A DNA stretch of 64,000 bases from Micromonospora cathayae (GCF_028993575.1 NZ_CP118615.1:5237001-5301000); one strand, 5' to 3'; counted from the stretch's first letter, positions 8,059 through 16,475 are shown. Program-made: numbers and translations. Notes: a model not told the origin generated them from the letters alone.

Positions 8059-9516
8059 ATGACGAACATCCCACGTCGGTACCGGCGGCAGGTGGCCGCG
8101 GCCGGCGCGATCGGCGCGCTGGCCCTCGGCGCGTCGGTGGCCCTGCCGGCCGCCGACGCCATGGCCGCCACCGGCTGCCAGGTCACCTACACGACCAGCA
8201 GTTGGACCGGCGGGTTCACCGCCGCCATCACGATCAAGAACCTGGGGGACGCGGTCAACGGCTGGACCCTCGGCTTCAGTTTCCCGGATGCCGGGCAACG
8301 GGTCGGACAGGGTTGGTCGGCCAGCTACCAGCAGAACGGCAGCGCCGTGACCGCGCAGAACGTGAGCTGGAACGGCACGCTCGCCACCGGCGCCAGCACC
8401 AGCATCGGCTTCAACGGCACCTTCACCGGCGGCAACCCGAACCCGACGGCGTTCACCCTGAACGGCACGGTGTGCACCGGGTCGACCACGCCCAGCACTC
8501 CCCCGCCGACCACCCCGCCCCCGCCGGCCACGCCCCCACCCACGACGCCCCCGCCCACCACCCCGCCACCGACCGGGACCACCCCCGTGGCGATCAACGG
8601 CCAACTCCGGGTCTGCGGGGCGAACCTCTGCAACCAGTACGGCAAGCCGATCCAGTTGCGCGGGATGAGCACCCACGGCATCCAGTGGTTCCCGCACTGC
8701 TACAACGACGCGTCCCTGGACGCGCTGGCCAGGGACTGGAACGCCGACCTGTTCCGGATCGCCATGTACGTGCAGGAGGACGGCTACGAGACCGACCCGA
8801 CCGGGTTCACCAACCGGGTCAACACCCTCGTGGAGGAGGCCACCGAGCGCGGCATGTACGCGCTGATCGACTTCCACACCCTGACGCCGGGTGACCCCAC
8901 GTTCAACCTGGAGCGGGCGAAGACCTTCTTCGCGGCCGTGTCCGCCCGGCACGCCGCCAAGAACAACGTGATCTACGAGATCGCCAACGAGCCGAACGGC
9001 GTGAGCTGGTCGACCATCAAGAACTACGCCGAGCAGGTCATCCCGGTGATCCGGGCCAACGACCCGGACGCGGTCGTCATCGTCGGCACCCGGGCCTGGT
9101 CCTCGCTGGGCGTCTCGGAGGGCGGCAACGCGACCGAGGTGATCAACAACCCGGTGAACGCGGGCAACGTGATGTACGCGTTCCACTTCTACGCCGCCTC
9201 GCACAAGGACAACTACCGGGCCGAGTTGGAGCGGGCCGCCGCCCGGCTGCCCATGTTCGTCACCGAGTTCGGCACCGTCGACTACACCGGTGACGGCGGG
9301 GCCGACCTGGCCAGCAGCGCCACCTGGCTGGACCTGCTGGACCGGCTGAAGATCAGCTACGCGAACTGGACGTACTCCGACAAGGCCGAGGGCAGCGCGG
9401 CGTTCCGGCCGGGCACCTGCAACGGCAACACCTACGCCGGCACCTCGGTACTCACCGAGTCCGGCACCTTCATGCGCAACCGGATCCGCACCCCGGACAC
9501 CTTCCCCACGAGCTGA
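8059..9516 (+). CDS. Secreted endo-beta-1,4-glucanase, CBM2-linker-GH5
   Basis: 485 residues. Signal peptide 1-38 (twin-Arg-like basic start, hydrophobic core, AMA-AT cleavage). CBM2 cellulose-binding domain about 39-136 with conserved surface Trp residues and bracketing Cys (TGCQVTY, GTVCTG). A Pro/Thr linker about 137-180 (repeated TTPPP). GH5 catalytic domain about 182-482, with the acid/base Glu in YEIANEPNG near 311 and nucleophile Glu in FVTEFGTVD near 403. It cleaves cellulose or soluble beta-glucans outside the cell. The ATG at 8059 is used rather than upstream in-frame starts because it gives the signal peptide. Expression is probably repressed by CebR through the box at 7895. Two strong hairpins follow the stop. 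Confidence 0.95.
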   Translation: MTNIPRRYRRQVAAAGAIGALALGASVALPAADAMAATGCQVTYTTSSWTGGFTAAITIKNLGDAVNGWTLGFSFPDAGQRVGQGWSASYQQNGSAVTAQNVSWNGTLATGASTSIGFNGTFTGGNPNPTAFTLNGTVCTGSTTPSTPPPTTPPPPATPPPTTPPPTTPPPTGTTPVAINGQLRVCGANLCNQYGKPIQLRGMSTHGIQWFPHCYNDASLDALARDWNADLFRIAMYVQEDGYETDPTGFTNRVNTLVEEATERGMYALIDFHTLTPGDPTFNLERAKTFFAAVSARHAAKNNVIYEIANEPNGVSWSTIKNYAEQVIPVIRANDPDAVVIVGTRAWSSLGVSEGGNATEVINNPVNAGNVMYAFHFYAASHKDNYRAELERAAARLPMFVTEFGTVDYTGDGGADLASSATWLDLLDRLKISYANWTYSDKAEGSAAFRPGTCNGNTYAGTSVLTESGTFMRNRIRTPDTFPTS

Positions 9517-9529
9517 CCACCGACCCGCC

Positions 9530-9565
9530 CCGCCCGGCCCGCCGCCTCTCCGGCGGGCCGGGCGG
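9530..9565 (+). terminator. GC hairpin terminator after the cellulase gene
   Basis: Perfect 15-bp stem (CCGCCCGGCCCGCCG 9530-9544 with 9551-9565) and a 6-nt CCTCTC loop, 13 bp after the cellulase stop. No T-run, as is common for actinobacterial terminators. Confidence 0.8.
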
Positions 9566-9573
9566 ACCTGGTG

Positions 9574-9612
9574 GCCCGACCCGCCCCGGCCACACGCCGG
9601 GGCGGGTCGGGC
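9574..9612. terminator. Second hairpin, likely bidirectional terminator
   Basis: Perfect 17-bp stem (GCCCGACCCGCCCCGGC 9574-9590 with 9596-9612) with a CACAC loop, followed on the plus strand by TCGTTTC. It sits between the convergent cellulase gene and the DUF4180 gene, whose stop codon is 6 bp away, so it can serve both directions. Confidence 0.82.
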
Positions 9613-9617
9613 TCGTT

Positions 9618-9986
9618 TCAGGGGTCGCCGCGCAGGCGGGCGTCGAGCGAGGCCAGGTCCGGCAGGAACCAGACGTGGTCGGCCCGGTTGGACTCGGCCA
9701 CCAGCGCCCGCAGGGCCGCGCTGGTGGTGAGGTGCCGGGAGATGTCCCCGAACACGACCAGCCGGACCCGGTAGTTGACGAACTTCTGCATCACCTCACC
9801 GGCGAACCGGGTGCCCAGGGAGAAGAAGGACGGGTCGAGGCGCTCCGCCGGCACGGCCACCACCGTCGCGCCGAGAAAGGTCGCGCCGATCAGGTCCAGG
9901 GCGTCCTGCGTGGTGGCCACCGGCGGCCCGGCCGGGTCACAGACCAGCACCGACACCCCGGCCCGGTCCTGTACGACGTCAGGCAC
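9618..9986 (-). CDS. DUF4180 domain-containing protein
   Basis: 122 residues; single DUF4180 domain with the characteristic stretch VNYRVRLVVFGDISRH near residue 69 followed by SAALRALVAESNRADHVWFLPDLASLDARL. Molecular function of the family is not established. GTG start at 9986 overlaps the upstream helix-turn-helix gene by 8 bp, so the two are co-translated and probably act together. It is cytoplasmic by appearance, with no signal peptide or membrane segment. The domain name is recognised from pattern memory. Confidence 0.8.
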   Translation of the reverse strand: MPDVVQDRAGVSVLVCDPAGPPVATTQDALDLIGATFLGATVVAVPAERLDPSFFSLGTRFAGEVMQKFVNYRVRLVVFGDISRHLTTSAALRALVAESNRADHVWFLPDLASLDARLRGDP

Positions 9987-10443
9987 GCCCGACCTCCTCC
10001 CCGGCCAGCAGGCCGTTGTCGCCGTCGAGCACGGCGTCGAGCAGCTGCAGCAGCTCGGCCGTGGCAGCCGCTCCGCCGAGGATCACGATCTTCAGCCGGT
10101 GTCGTTCCCCGTCGTGGACGGTCTGGATCCGCAGCGGCTGGTCCGGGGCCTGGCCGGTCTGCGCGGCGGCCAGCACGAGGGTGCCCAACCGGTCGGCCGC
10201 CACGCGGTCGACGCCGTCGATCTGCACGATGCTGGACACCTCCACCACCGCGCGAGCGGTGGGCGGGGCCGGCCCGGCCTGCGGTCGGCCGGTGAACACG
10301 TCGAGGTCGGCCCGGGTGATGCGGTACTGCTTGCCGATCCGCACCGCCCGGAGCCGACCGCCGCGGATGTAGCCGCGCACGGTGCGGACATGCAGCCCGA
10401 GTAGGTCGGCCACCTGCTCGGGCGAGTACATTTCATCACTCAT
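9979..10443 (-). CDS. Excisionase/BldC-like helix-turn-helix DNA-binding protein
   Basis: 154 residues. The N-terminal 55 residues form a MerR/excisionase-type winged helix (HTH_17): YSPEQVADLLGLHVRTVRGY, then IRGGRLRAVRIGKQYRITRADLDVF. The C-terminal 95 residues are a partner-sensing or oligomerisation region of unknown type (ARAVVEVSSIVQIDGVD...LKIVILGGAAATAELLQLLDAVL). It overlaps the downstream DUF4180 gene by 8 bp. The ATG at 10443 has GGGGAG only two bases upstream and a TATGCT -10-like box very close by, so the leader may be almost absent. Direct and inverted repeats of the start region (10442-10482) suggest autoregulation. This is a chromosomal regulator, not a phage excisionase: no integrase is nearby. 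Confidence 0.82.
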   Translation of the reverse strand: MSDEMYSPEQVADLLGLHVRTVRGYIRGGRLRAVRIGKQYRITRADLDVFTGRPQAGPAPPTARAVVEVSSIVQIDGVDRVAADRLGTLVLAAAQTGQAPDQPLRIQTVHDGERHRLKIVILGGAAATAELLQLLDAVLDGDNGLLAGEEVGRA

Positions 10444-10482
10444 CGCTCCCCAGCATAGCTCACGATAGGGAGCGATAGGGAA
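10442..10482. promoter_or_regulatory. Repeats at the start of the helix-turn-helix gene, probable autoregulatory operator
   Basis: Two head-to-tail copies of CGATAGGGA (10463-10471 and 10473-10481) spaced by one base, plus an inverted repeat ATCGCTCCC (10442-10450) / GGGAGCGAT (10468-10476) that reaches the start codon. A TATGCT box lies between on the minus strand (10452-10457). Direct repeats of about 10 bp fit cooperative binding by BldC-like helix-turn-helix proteins; this is an inference. Confidence 0.6.
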
Positions 10483-10514
10483 GCTGGAGGTGGGCGGCGG
10501 CCCACCTCCAGCTT
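10481..10514 (-). terminator. Hairpin terminator of the laminarinase gene
   Basis: Perfect 15-bp stem AAGCTGGAGGTGGGC (10481-10495) with its complement at 10500-10514 and a 4-nt loop, 7 bp beyond the laminarinase stop on the minus strand. Confidence 0.85.
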
Positions 10515-10521
10515 CGGGGCG

Positions 10522-11787
10522 TCAGTACCGCGACCACCTCTGGTTGGCGGTACCCGCGCAGTCCCACAACTGGAGCTTGCCGCCGTTGGCGGTGACGTTG
10601 TCCCGCACGTCCACGCACCGGTTGGCGCTGAGGTTCACCAGGTCACCGGCGGCGTTGAGGGTGAACCGCTGCGCCGGGTTGCCGTTACAGGTGACCAGGT
10701 TGACCTCGGTGCCGTTCGCGGTGCCGGCCCACGCCGGGTCCATGCACTTGCCCATCGCCCGGACCGTGCCGTCGGAGGCGAAGGTCCACTGCTGGGCGGC
10801 CGTGTCGTTGCAGTCCCAGATCTGCAGCTTGGCCCCGTCCACCGGGTTGGCCGACGGGATGTCGACGCAGCGACCGCTCTGCTGGCCCCGGATGCGGGTG
10901 GTACCGCCCGGCGGCGGGGTGCCGCCGGAGGTGTAGCCGTTGACCCTGACGTAGTCCACCAGCATCTGCTGCGGGAACTGGGTCGAGCCGTCCGGGTAGC
11001 CGGGCCAGTTACCGCCGACCGCCACGTTGAGGATCATGAAGAACGGGTGGTCGAAGACCCAGCGGTTGCCGCCGAGCCGGCTCGGGTCGACCCGGTGGTA
11101 CTCCACGCCGTCCAGGTACCAGATGATCGAGTTGGGCTCCCAGTCCACCCGGTAGGTGTGGAAGGTGTCGGCCAGCGGCGCGCCGATGGTCCGGCTGCCG
11201 GTGATGCCGCCCCCGCCGGAGTAGCCCGGCCCGTGGATGGTGCCGTGCACGGTGTTCGGCTCCCGGCCGATGTTCTCCATGATGTCGATCTCGCCGGCGT
11301 TCGGCCAGCCGACGCTGCCCATGTCGTTGCCGAGCATCCAGAACGCCGGCCAGATGCCCTGCCCCCGGGGGATCTTGATACGGGCCTCGAACCGCCCGTA
11401 CGCCTGGGTGAAGGTGGCCGCGGTGAGCAGCCGGGCCGAGGTGTACTCGCACCGGCCGTAGTGGCACTGGTAGTTGTTCGGGTTCTCCCGGCGGGCGGTG
11501 ATGACCAGGTTGCCCTGACCGTCGTGCACGGCGTTGCTGGTGCTGTTGGTGTAGTACTGCAACTCGTTGTTGCCCCACCCGCCGCCACCGATGTCGAACC
11601 GCCACTTACCCTGGTCGATGGGTGTGCCGGCGGGCGCGTTGAACTCGTCCTGCCAGGTGATGCCGCCGATCGCCGCCTGGGCGGGGGTGGCGTCGGACGG
11701 GATCACGGGGGCCGCGGTGAACCCCACCACCGCGGCCAGGAGGAGCGCGAGGCTGCGCGCTCGGGGGGAACGTCGGAATCGGGGCAC
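10522..11787 (-). CDS. Secreted GH16 beta-1,3-glucanase (laminarinase) with C-terminal CBM13
   Basis: 421 residues. Signal peptide about 1-38 (RRSPRAR basic start, hydrophobic core, AQA-A). GH16 domain about 40-275 with the catalytic motif GEIDIMENIG near residue 162 (nucleophile and acid/base Glu bracketing Asp) and WPAFWMLGNDMG before it, the laminarinase subtype. A short Gly/Pro/Thr linker leads to a ricin-type CBM13 beta-trefoil about 290-421 with Q-x-W repeats (KLQIWDCN, QQWTF, KLQLWDC, NQRWSRY). It hydrolyses beta-1,3-glucan, for example of fungal or algal origin. GTG at 11787 is chosen because AAGGAGA lies six bases upstream; an upstream ATG at 11832 has no ribosome site. Confidence 0.93.
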   Translation of the reverse strand: MPRFRRSPRARSLALLLAAVVGFTAAPVIPSDATPAQAAIGGITWQDEFNAPAGTPIDQGKWRFDIGGGGWGNNELQYYTNSTSNAVHDGQGNLVITARRENPNNYQCHYGRCEYTSARLLTAATFTQAYGRFEARIKIPRGQGIWPAFWMLGNDMGSVGWPNAGEIDIMENIGREPNTVHGTIHGPGYSGGGGITGSRTIGAPLADTFHTYRVDWEPNSIIWYLDGVEYHRVDPSRLGGNRWVFDHPFFMILNVAVGGNWPGYPDGSTQFPQQMLVDYVRVNGYTSGGTPPPGGTTRIRGQQSGRCVDIPSANPVDGAKLQIWDCNDTAAQQWTFASDGTVRAMGKCMDPAWAGTANGTEVNLVTCNGNPAQRFTLNAAGDLVNLSANRCVDVRDNVTANGGKLQLWDCAGTANQRWSRY

Positions 11788-11921
11788 GGCGGGTCTCCTT
11801 CGCGTGCGGGCGTGGTCCGGGGGGCGACGCACGGCCGGCGGGTGGTGGTCTTCCGCCGCAGGAACGTCCGGGTCGCGGCACGGCCGGTGGACCCCGTCGA
11901 CCCGGGCCGACCAGGCGGCAG

Positions 11922-11935
11922 AGAGAGCGCTCTCT
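11922..11935. promoter_or_regulatory. LacI-type operator upstream of the laminarinase gene
   Basis: AGAGAGCGCTCTCT is a perfect 14-bp palindrome around GCGC, 135 bp upstream of the laminarinase start. It differs from the CebR, arabinose and pectate lyase palindromes in its outer bases, suggesting a separate LacI-family regulator for beta-glucan use. Confidence 0.75.
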
Positions 11936-11952
11936 ATCGGAGCATGTCGATA

Positions 11953-11971
11953 TGTTGACTTTTTGTCAACA
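11953..11971. promoter_or_regulatory. AT-rich palindrome TGTTGAC-N5-GTCAACA in the laminarinase / SBP56 divergent region
   Basis: A perfect 7-bp inverted repeat separated by TTTTT, one of the few AT-rich spots in the window. On the minus strand it contains TTGACA, a consensus -35 hexamer, with a CATGCT -10-like hexamer 17 bp downstream and the AGAGAGCGCTCTCT operator just beyond. It could be the laminarinase -35 region, a regulator site, or both. The rest of 11788-12073 shows nothing else I can support. Confidence 0.55.
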
Positions 11972-12073
11972 CTCCTTGCAGTTCCGCCCGGCGGGAAGCC
12001 CTACCCACAAAACCTATCTGATTACTAGAGTTGCCCCGGTCGCCCCCGTCCCCCGAGCAAAGGCGGAGACCCG

Positions 12074-13492
12074 ATGACCCGCTGGACCCCCGACCCCACC
12101 TTCTACCCCTCCCCCACCCAGGCCACCACCGCCCCGCCGGAGAAGCTCGCCTACGTGGCCGCCTTCGACCGCACCGCCACCCGCCCCGACGCCATCGCGG
12201 TCCTCGACACCGACCCGGACTCCCCCGACTACGGCCGGGTCGTCGGCTGGACCGACCTGCCGTACCTCGGCGACGAACTGCACCACTTCGGCTGGAACGC
12301 GTGCAGCAGCGCGCTCTGCCCCACCGCCCCGCACCCGCACGTCGAGCGGCGCTACCTGATCGTTCCCGGCCTGCGGTCGTCCCGGATCCACGTGCTGGAC
12401 ACCCAGCCCGACCCCCGCCAACCGAAACTGGTCAAGGTCATCGGCCCGGAGGAACTCGCCGAGAAGGCGGGCTACTCGCGGCCGCACACCGTGCACTGCG
12501 GACCGGACGGCATCTACCTGTCCGCCCTCGGCGGCGCCGACGGCCGGGAGGGGCCCGGCGGCATCGCCGTGCTCGACCACACCACCTTCGACGTACGCGG
12601 CGCCTGGGAGAGCGACCGGGGCCCACAGTTCCTCGCCTACGACGTGTGGTGGCACCTCAACCACGACGTGCTGGTCACCAGCGAGTGGGGCACCCCGTCC
12701 ATGATCGAGGACGGCATCGTCGGCGAGCTGCTCCTCGGCCGCAAGTACGGGCACGCCATCCACTTCTGGGACCTGGCGAAACGTCGCCACGTGCAGCGGG
12801 TCGACCTCGGCGACCAGTACCAGATGCCCCTCGAACTGCGCCCCGCCCACGACCCCACGAAGACGTACGGCTTCGTCGGCGTGGTGATCAGCGTCGAGGA
12901 CCTGTCCGCCTCGGTCTGGCTCTGGCACCGCGACGGCGACGGTCCGGACGCCCCCTGGGCGGTCACCCGCGTCATCGACATCCCCGCCGAGCCGGCCGAC
13001 CCGGCGGACCTGCCCGACCTGCTCACGCCGTTCGGCGCGGTACCGCCCCTGGTCACCGACATCGACCTGTCGGTGGACGACCGGTTCCTCTACGTCTCCT
13101 GCTGGGGCACCGGCGAGCTGCGTCAGTACGACGTCAGCGACCCGTTCCACCCGGTGCTGACCGGCTCGGTCCGGCTCGGCGGCATCGTCCGGCGCGCCAC
13201 CCACCCGGCCGCCCCCGACCAGCCACTGGCCGGCGGCCCGCAGATGGTCGAGGTCAGCCGGGACGGCCGACGGGTCTACGTCAGCAACTCCCTCTACGGC
13301 TCCTGGGACGACCAGTTCTACCCGGACGGGGTCGGTGCCTGGCTCGCCAAGCTGGACGTCGACCCGCAGGCCGGCGGCCTCACCCCGGACCCGCGGTTCT
13401 TCCCGCACGGCGACGAGTTCCGGGGGCTGCGGGTGCACCAGACCCGGTTGCAGGGCGGCGACGCGTCCTCCGACTCGTACTGCTTCCCGTGA
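12074..13492 (+). CDS. Selenium-binding protein 56 family / methanethiol oxidase
   Basis: 472 residues, full length for the SBP56 family (human SELENBP1 is the same size), predicted beta-propeller. Members studied in bacteria and humans are copper-dependent methanethiol oxidases that give formaldehyde, H2S and H2O2. Family landmarks are LHHFGWNACSSALCP near residue 75 (the conserved Cys region), GYSRPHTVHCGPDGIYLSALGG near 135, VTSEWGTPS near 203, HAIHFWDLAKR near 230 and the C-terminal FRGLRVHQTRLQGGDASSDSYCFP. No signal peptide is present, whereas some bacterial MtoX proteins are exported. It overlaps a small membrane-protein gene by four bases, which may assist metal supply. Confidence 0.88.
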   Translation: MTRWTPDPTFYPSPTQATTAPPEKLAYVAAFDRTATRPDAIAVLDTDPDSPDYGRVVGWTDLPYLGDELHHFGWNACSSALCPTAPHPHVERRYLIVPGLRSSRIHVLDTQPDPRQPKLVKVIGPEELAEKAGYSRPHTVHCGPDGIYLSALGGADGREGPGGIAVLDHTTFDVRGAWESDRGPQFLAYDVWWHLNHDVLVTSEWGTPSMIEDGIVGELLLGRKYGHAIHFWDLAKRRHVQRVDLGDQYQMPLELRPAHDPTKTYGFVGVVISVEDLSASVWLWHRDGDGPDAPWAVTRVIDIPAEPADPADLPDLLTPFGAVPPLVTDIDLSVDDRFLYVSCWGTGELRQYDVSDPFHPVLTGSVRLGGIVRRATHPAAPDQPLAGGPQMVEVSRDGRRVYVSNSLYGSWDDQFYPDGVGAWLAKLDVDPQAGGLTPDPRFFPHGDEFRGLRVHQTRLQGGDASSDSYCFP

Positions 13493-14121
13493 CCGCGACG
13501 ACCTGGCTGACGCTGGCCGCGCTCGGCGCGTTCCACGGCCTGAACCCGGCGATGGGCTGGCTCCTCGCGGTCGCCCGGGGCCTCCAGGAACGCGACCGGT
13601 GGGCGCTGCTGCGGGCGCTGCCGCCGATCGCCGCCGGGCACCTCGCCTCGGTGGCCGTGGTGGCCACCGCCGTCACCGTCACCCGGTCGGTCACCGCCAG
13701 CACCGCGCTGGCGGTGGCCGGCGGTGTGGTGCTGGTCGGTTTCGGACTGTGGCGGCTGCTGTCCCGACGGCACTTCCGGTGGGCCGGGATGCGGCTCTCC
13801 TCCGCGCAGCTCGCCGGCTGGTCGTTCCTGATGTCCTCGGCGCACGGCGCGGGTCTGATGCTGCTGCCGGTGCTGGTCACCGCGCCCGCGCCGACCGGTC
13901 CACACGCCGGCCACCTGGCCGCCGCCCCGGTCGGCGCGCTCCCCGGGCTGGCGGCGGCCGGGGTGCACACCGTCGCCATGTTCGGTACCGCGCTGGTCGT
14001 GGCGGTGCTGGTGTACGAGGTGGTGGGCGTCGGGGTGCTGCGCCGGGCCTGGTTCAACGTGGACCGGCTCTGGGCCGGCGTGCTGGTCGCCGCCGGCCTG
14101 GTCACCCTGATCCGGGCCTGA
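13489..14121 (+). CDS. Polytopic membrane protein coupled to the SBP56 gene
   Basis: 210 residues with about six hydrophobic segments. The GTG at 13489 overlaps the SBP56 stop (GTGA). Several intramembrane His motifs stand out: GAFHGLNPAMGW near residue 12, PIAAGHLASV near 43, SSAHGAGLMLLP near 115, and AAGVHTVAMF near 156. HG motifs of this type are seen in NiCoT/RcnA, UreH and DsbD-like transporters of the LysE/DsbD superfamily. A role in metal (perhaps copper) handling for the neighbouring oxidase is attractive but is inference. I do not recognise a specific named family. Confidence 0.72.
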   Translation: MTATTWLTLAALGAFHGLNPAMGWLLAVARGLQERDRWALLRALPPIAAGHLASVAVVATAVTVTRSVTASTALAVAGGVVLVGFGLWRLLSRRHFRWAGMRLSSAQLAGWSFLMSSAHGAGLMLLPVLVTAPAPTGPHAGHLAAAPVGALPGLAAAGVHTVAMFGTALVVAVLVYEVVGVGVLRRAWFNVDRLWAGVLVAAGLVTLIRA

Positions 14122-14147
14122 GCCACCGCCCGGGACGGGGGCCGGGG

Positions 14148-14822
14148 TCAGCCCGCCCCGCCGGCCCGGCCGGCCGCCCAGGTCACCCCGCCCCACAGGT
14201 GCGCCCGGAAGTCGGGTTCGTCGTACGCGGCGACGGTGTGGCCGCCGGCCGTGTAGAACGACCGTCCACCGGCCACCTCGGCACACCACGCGTGCGGATG
14301 GCCCGCGCCCATCGTCGAGCCCTGGTACGACGACACGTCCAGGCTGACCAGGACGCGCGCGGCACCCGGGACGGTGCTGCGGAAGTTGTACCACTCGTCC
14401 TCGCGGACCCAGGTCGGGCCGAGGTGCGCGGTCGCCGGATGGTCGCGGTCCGTCACCACCAGGGTCGCCCGCTGCACCTGCGGCGGGTGGTCGCTGAAGT
14501 ACGCGCCGACCAGCCGCCCGTAGAACGGCCAGTCGTAGCCGGTGTCGGCCGCCGCGTGCACCCCGACGAACCCGCCGCCCGCCCGGAGGTAGCCCTCGAA
14601 CGCGCGGCGCTGACCGGCGTCGAGGACCTCACCGGAGGTGTTGAGGAAGACCACCGCCGCGACGCCGGCCAGCCGGTCGGGCGTGAAGACCGCCTCGTCC
14701 TCGGTGGCGGTGACCTCGACGCCGTGGTCGACCGCCAACTCCCGCAGCGCCCGGACGCCGGCCGGGATCGAGTCGTGACGGTAGCCGGCGGTCCGGCTGA
14801 ACACCAGAAGCTCGACACTCAT
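14148..14822 (-). CDS. ThuA-like glutamine-amidotransferase-fold protein
   Basis: 224 residues, one ThuA-like domain (trehalose utilisation family, class I glutamine amidotransferase fold). Typical segments are LLVFSRTAGYRHDSIPAG at residue 5, VVFLNTSGEVLDAGQR near 57, AGGGFVGVHAAADTGYDWPFYGRLVGAYFSDHP near 81, DEWYNF near 141 and RSFYTAGGHT near 186. The exact reaction is unknown; relatives act in disaccharide or keto-sugar catabolism. No signal peptide. It is convergent with the membrane-protein gene, with 26 bp between their stop codons, and is probably monocistronic. Confidence 0.85.
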   Translation of the reverse strand: MSVELLVFSRTAGYRHDSIPAGVRALRELAVDHGVEVTATEDEAVFTPDRLAGVAAVVFLNTSGEVLDAGQRRAFEGYLRAGGGFVGVHAAADTGYDWPFYGRLVGAYFSDHPPQVQRATLVVTDRDHPATAHLGPTWVREDEWYNFRSTVPGAARVLVSLDVSSYQGSTMGAGHPHAWCAEVAGGRSFYTAGGHTVAAYDEPDFRAHLWGGVTWAAGRAGGAG

Positions 14823-14912
14823 CCCGCCATCATCGCCCCCCCCGACAAGCCCCGGGCACCGTCACGGTCCGCCGGGTGCGCCCGTCCGGTCCGACACACC
14901 CGGTAGGGCATC

Positions 14913-16475
14913 CTAGGAGACTGGGGTGAGGGTGGGGGCGGCGGCGAGGAGCGCGGACACGTCGTGGCCGGCGGCCAGCACGGTCCGGTCCGGACGGACG
15001 AGCGCCGCGCCGGCCCGGCCCCGCGCCAACCACCGGCCGAGCACCGAGCCTGCGGCGACGGACACCGGCACCACGCCGCGCAGTCGGGCCGCCCGCTCCG
15101 CCCCCGACGCCAGCGGACCGACGGTGACCAGCGCGAACGACGTACCGACCAGGTCGTCGAACCGACGGCCGTCGGCCAGTGGCGCGTTCGGACAGAGCCG
15201 GCCGGGCAACCCCCACGGCACCGTACGGCGTTGCCGCAGCACCGACCGGCGCAGCGCCGGGGTGGCGCTGTCCAGGGCCTTCCGCCGGAACACGAGCAGG
15301 CTGCCCAACCGGGGCACGACCAGACGACGCAGCACGTTGCCGACCTCGCCGCCCTCGGTCATCGCCCGGCCGATCACGGTGGCGAGCCGGATCAGGGACG
15401 TGACGTGCGGCCCGCGCTCGGTCTGGTAGCTGTCCAGCGCGCTGTCCGGCAGGCCACCGGCGAGCACCGCCGCCAGCTTCCAGGTCAGGTTGGCGGCGTC
15501 CCGCAGGCCCGCGCCCATGCCCTGCCCGATGAACGGCGGGGTGAGATGGGCGGCGTCGCCGAGCAGGAACACCCGTCCCACCCGCCACCGGTCGGCCACC
15601 CCGGCGCGGAAGGTGTACTCCGCGCAGCGGGTGACGGTGAACGCCTCGAACGGCACGTCCCCGGTCCACGGCCGGATCAGCCGGTGCAGGGCCGACGGGA
15701 CGGACAACTCGGCCGCCGTCTCGTCGGGCAGCAGCCGGAACTCCCACCGGTACCGGCGCGGGCCCACCCGCATGTACGTGGCCGCGCGGTGCGGGTCGCA
15801 GACCTGGTGCACGCCCTCCCAGGCGTCGACCGGGGCGTCGGTGTCCACGTCGACGACCAGCCACCGCTGGGCGAAACCGAGGTCGCGCAGCCGCGCGCCG
15901 ACCAGGTCCCGGACGGTGCTGTTCGCGCCGTCGCAGCCGAGCACGTACCGCGCGGTCAGGGTGGTCCGCTCCCCCGAGTCCCAGTCGGTGACCCGCAGTC
16001 GTACCGGGCCGTCGTCGGTCGCGTCGAGGCCGGTGACCTCGACGCCGCCGCGCAGGGTGACCAGCGGCTCCTCCGCCACCCGGCGGCGCAGCAGGGTCTC
16101 CAGTTCCGGCTGGTCGAACATGTTGGCCTGGGGGTGGCCATGCGCCTCGACCGTGGCGTCCCGGCGGAACTCGGCGAGGACCCGGTGGTCCGGGGCGAGC
16201 AGCCGCAGGCCCGCCCCCGGCCGGGAGATCCCGGCGAACGCCCGGTGCGCCCCCACTTGCTGGAGGATGCGGTAGACCTCGTCGTCGAGGTGCACCGCCC
16301 GGGGCAGCGGGTAGACCCCGGTCCACCGGTCGAGCAGCAGGCTGGGTATCCCGTACCCGGCGAGCAGCAGGGCGGCGGTCACCCCGGTGGGGCCGGCCCC
16401 GACGACGACCACCGGCAGCGGCGGTCCGTCCGTGCGGCCGACGGGCGGCGCGGCCGGGCTCATCGGGCGGGCCAC
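14913..16475 (-). CDS. FAD-dependent aromatic monooxygenase (MhpA-like, group A)
   Basis: 520 residues. The Rossmann FAD-binding motif VVVVGAGPTGVTAALLLAGYG starts near residue 21, the NADPH/FAD DG motif VLGCDGANSTVRD near 168, and the second FAD motif VFLLGDAAHLTPPFIGQGMG near 290. Overall order and length fit 3-(3-hydroxyphenyl)propionate hydroxylase (MhpA) and related phenol hydroxylases, with the C-terminal thioredoxin-like region. Substrate is unknown; no ring-cleavage or mhp genes adjoin it, so catabolic assignment is not supported. The start is uncertain: a GTG at 16475 or an ATG four codons further in are both possible, and neither has a strong ribosome site. Confidence 0.82.
   Translation of the reverse strand: MARPMSPAAPPVGRTDGPPLPVVVVGAGPTGVTAALLLAGYGIPSLLLDRWTGVYPLPRAVHLDDEVYRILQQVGAHRAFAGISRPGAGLRLLAPDHRVLAEFRRDATVEAHGHPQANMFDQPELETLLRRRVAEEPLVTLRGGVEVTGLDATDDGPVRLRVTDWDSGERTTLTARYVLGCDGANSTVRDLVGARLRDLGFAQRWLVVDVDTDAPVDAWEGVHQVCDPHRAATYMRVGPRRYRWEFRLLPDETAAELSVPSALHRLIRPWTGDVPFEAFTVTRCAEYTFRAGVADRWRVGRVFLLGDAAHLTPPFIGQGMGAGLRDAANLTWKLAAVLAGGLPDSALDSYQTERGPHVTSLIRLATVIGRAMTEGGEVGNVLRRLVVPRLGSLLVFRRKALDSATPALRRSVLRQRRTVPWGLPGRLCPNAPLADGRRFDDLVGTSFALVTVGPLASGAERAARLRGVVPVSVAAGSVLGRWLARGRAGAALVRPDRTVLAAGHDVSALLAAAPTLTPVS

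Noticed and set aside
9979..10443. Helix-turn-helix gene considered as a phage excisionase or integrated-element marker
   Set aside because: No integrase, attachment-site repeat or tRNA gene is nearby; the C-terminal domain and DUF4180 partner fit a chromosomal regulator better.
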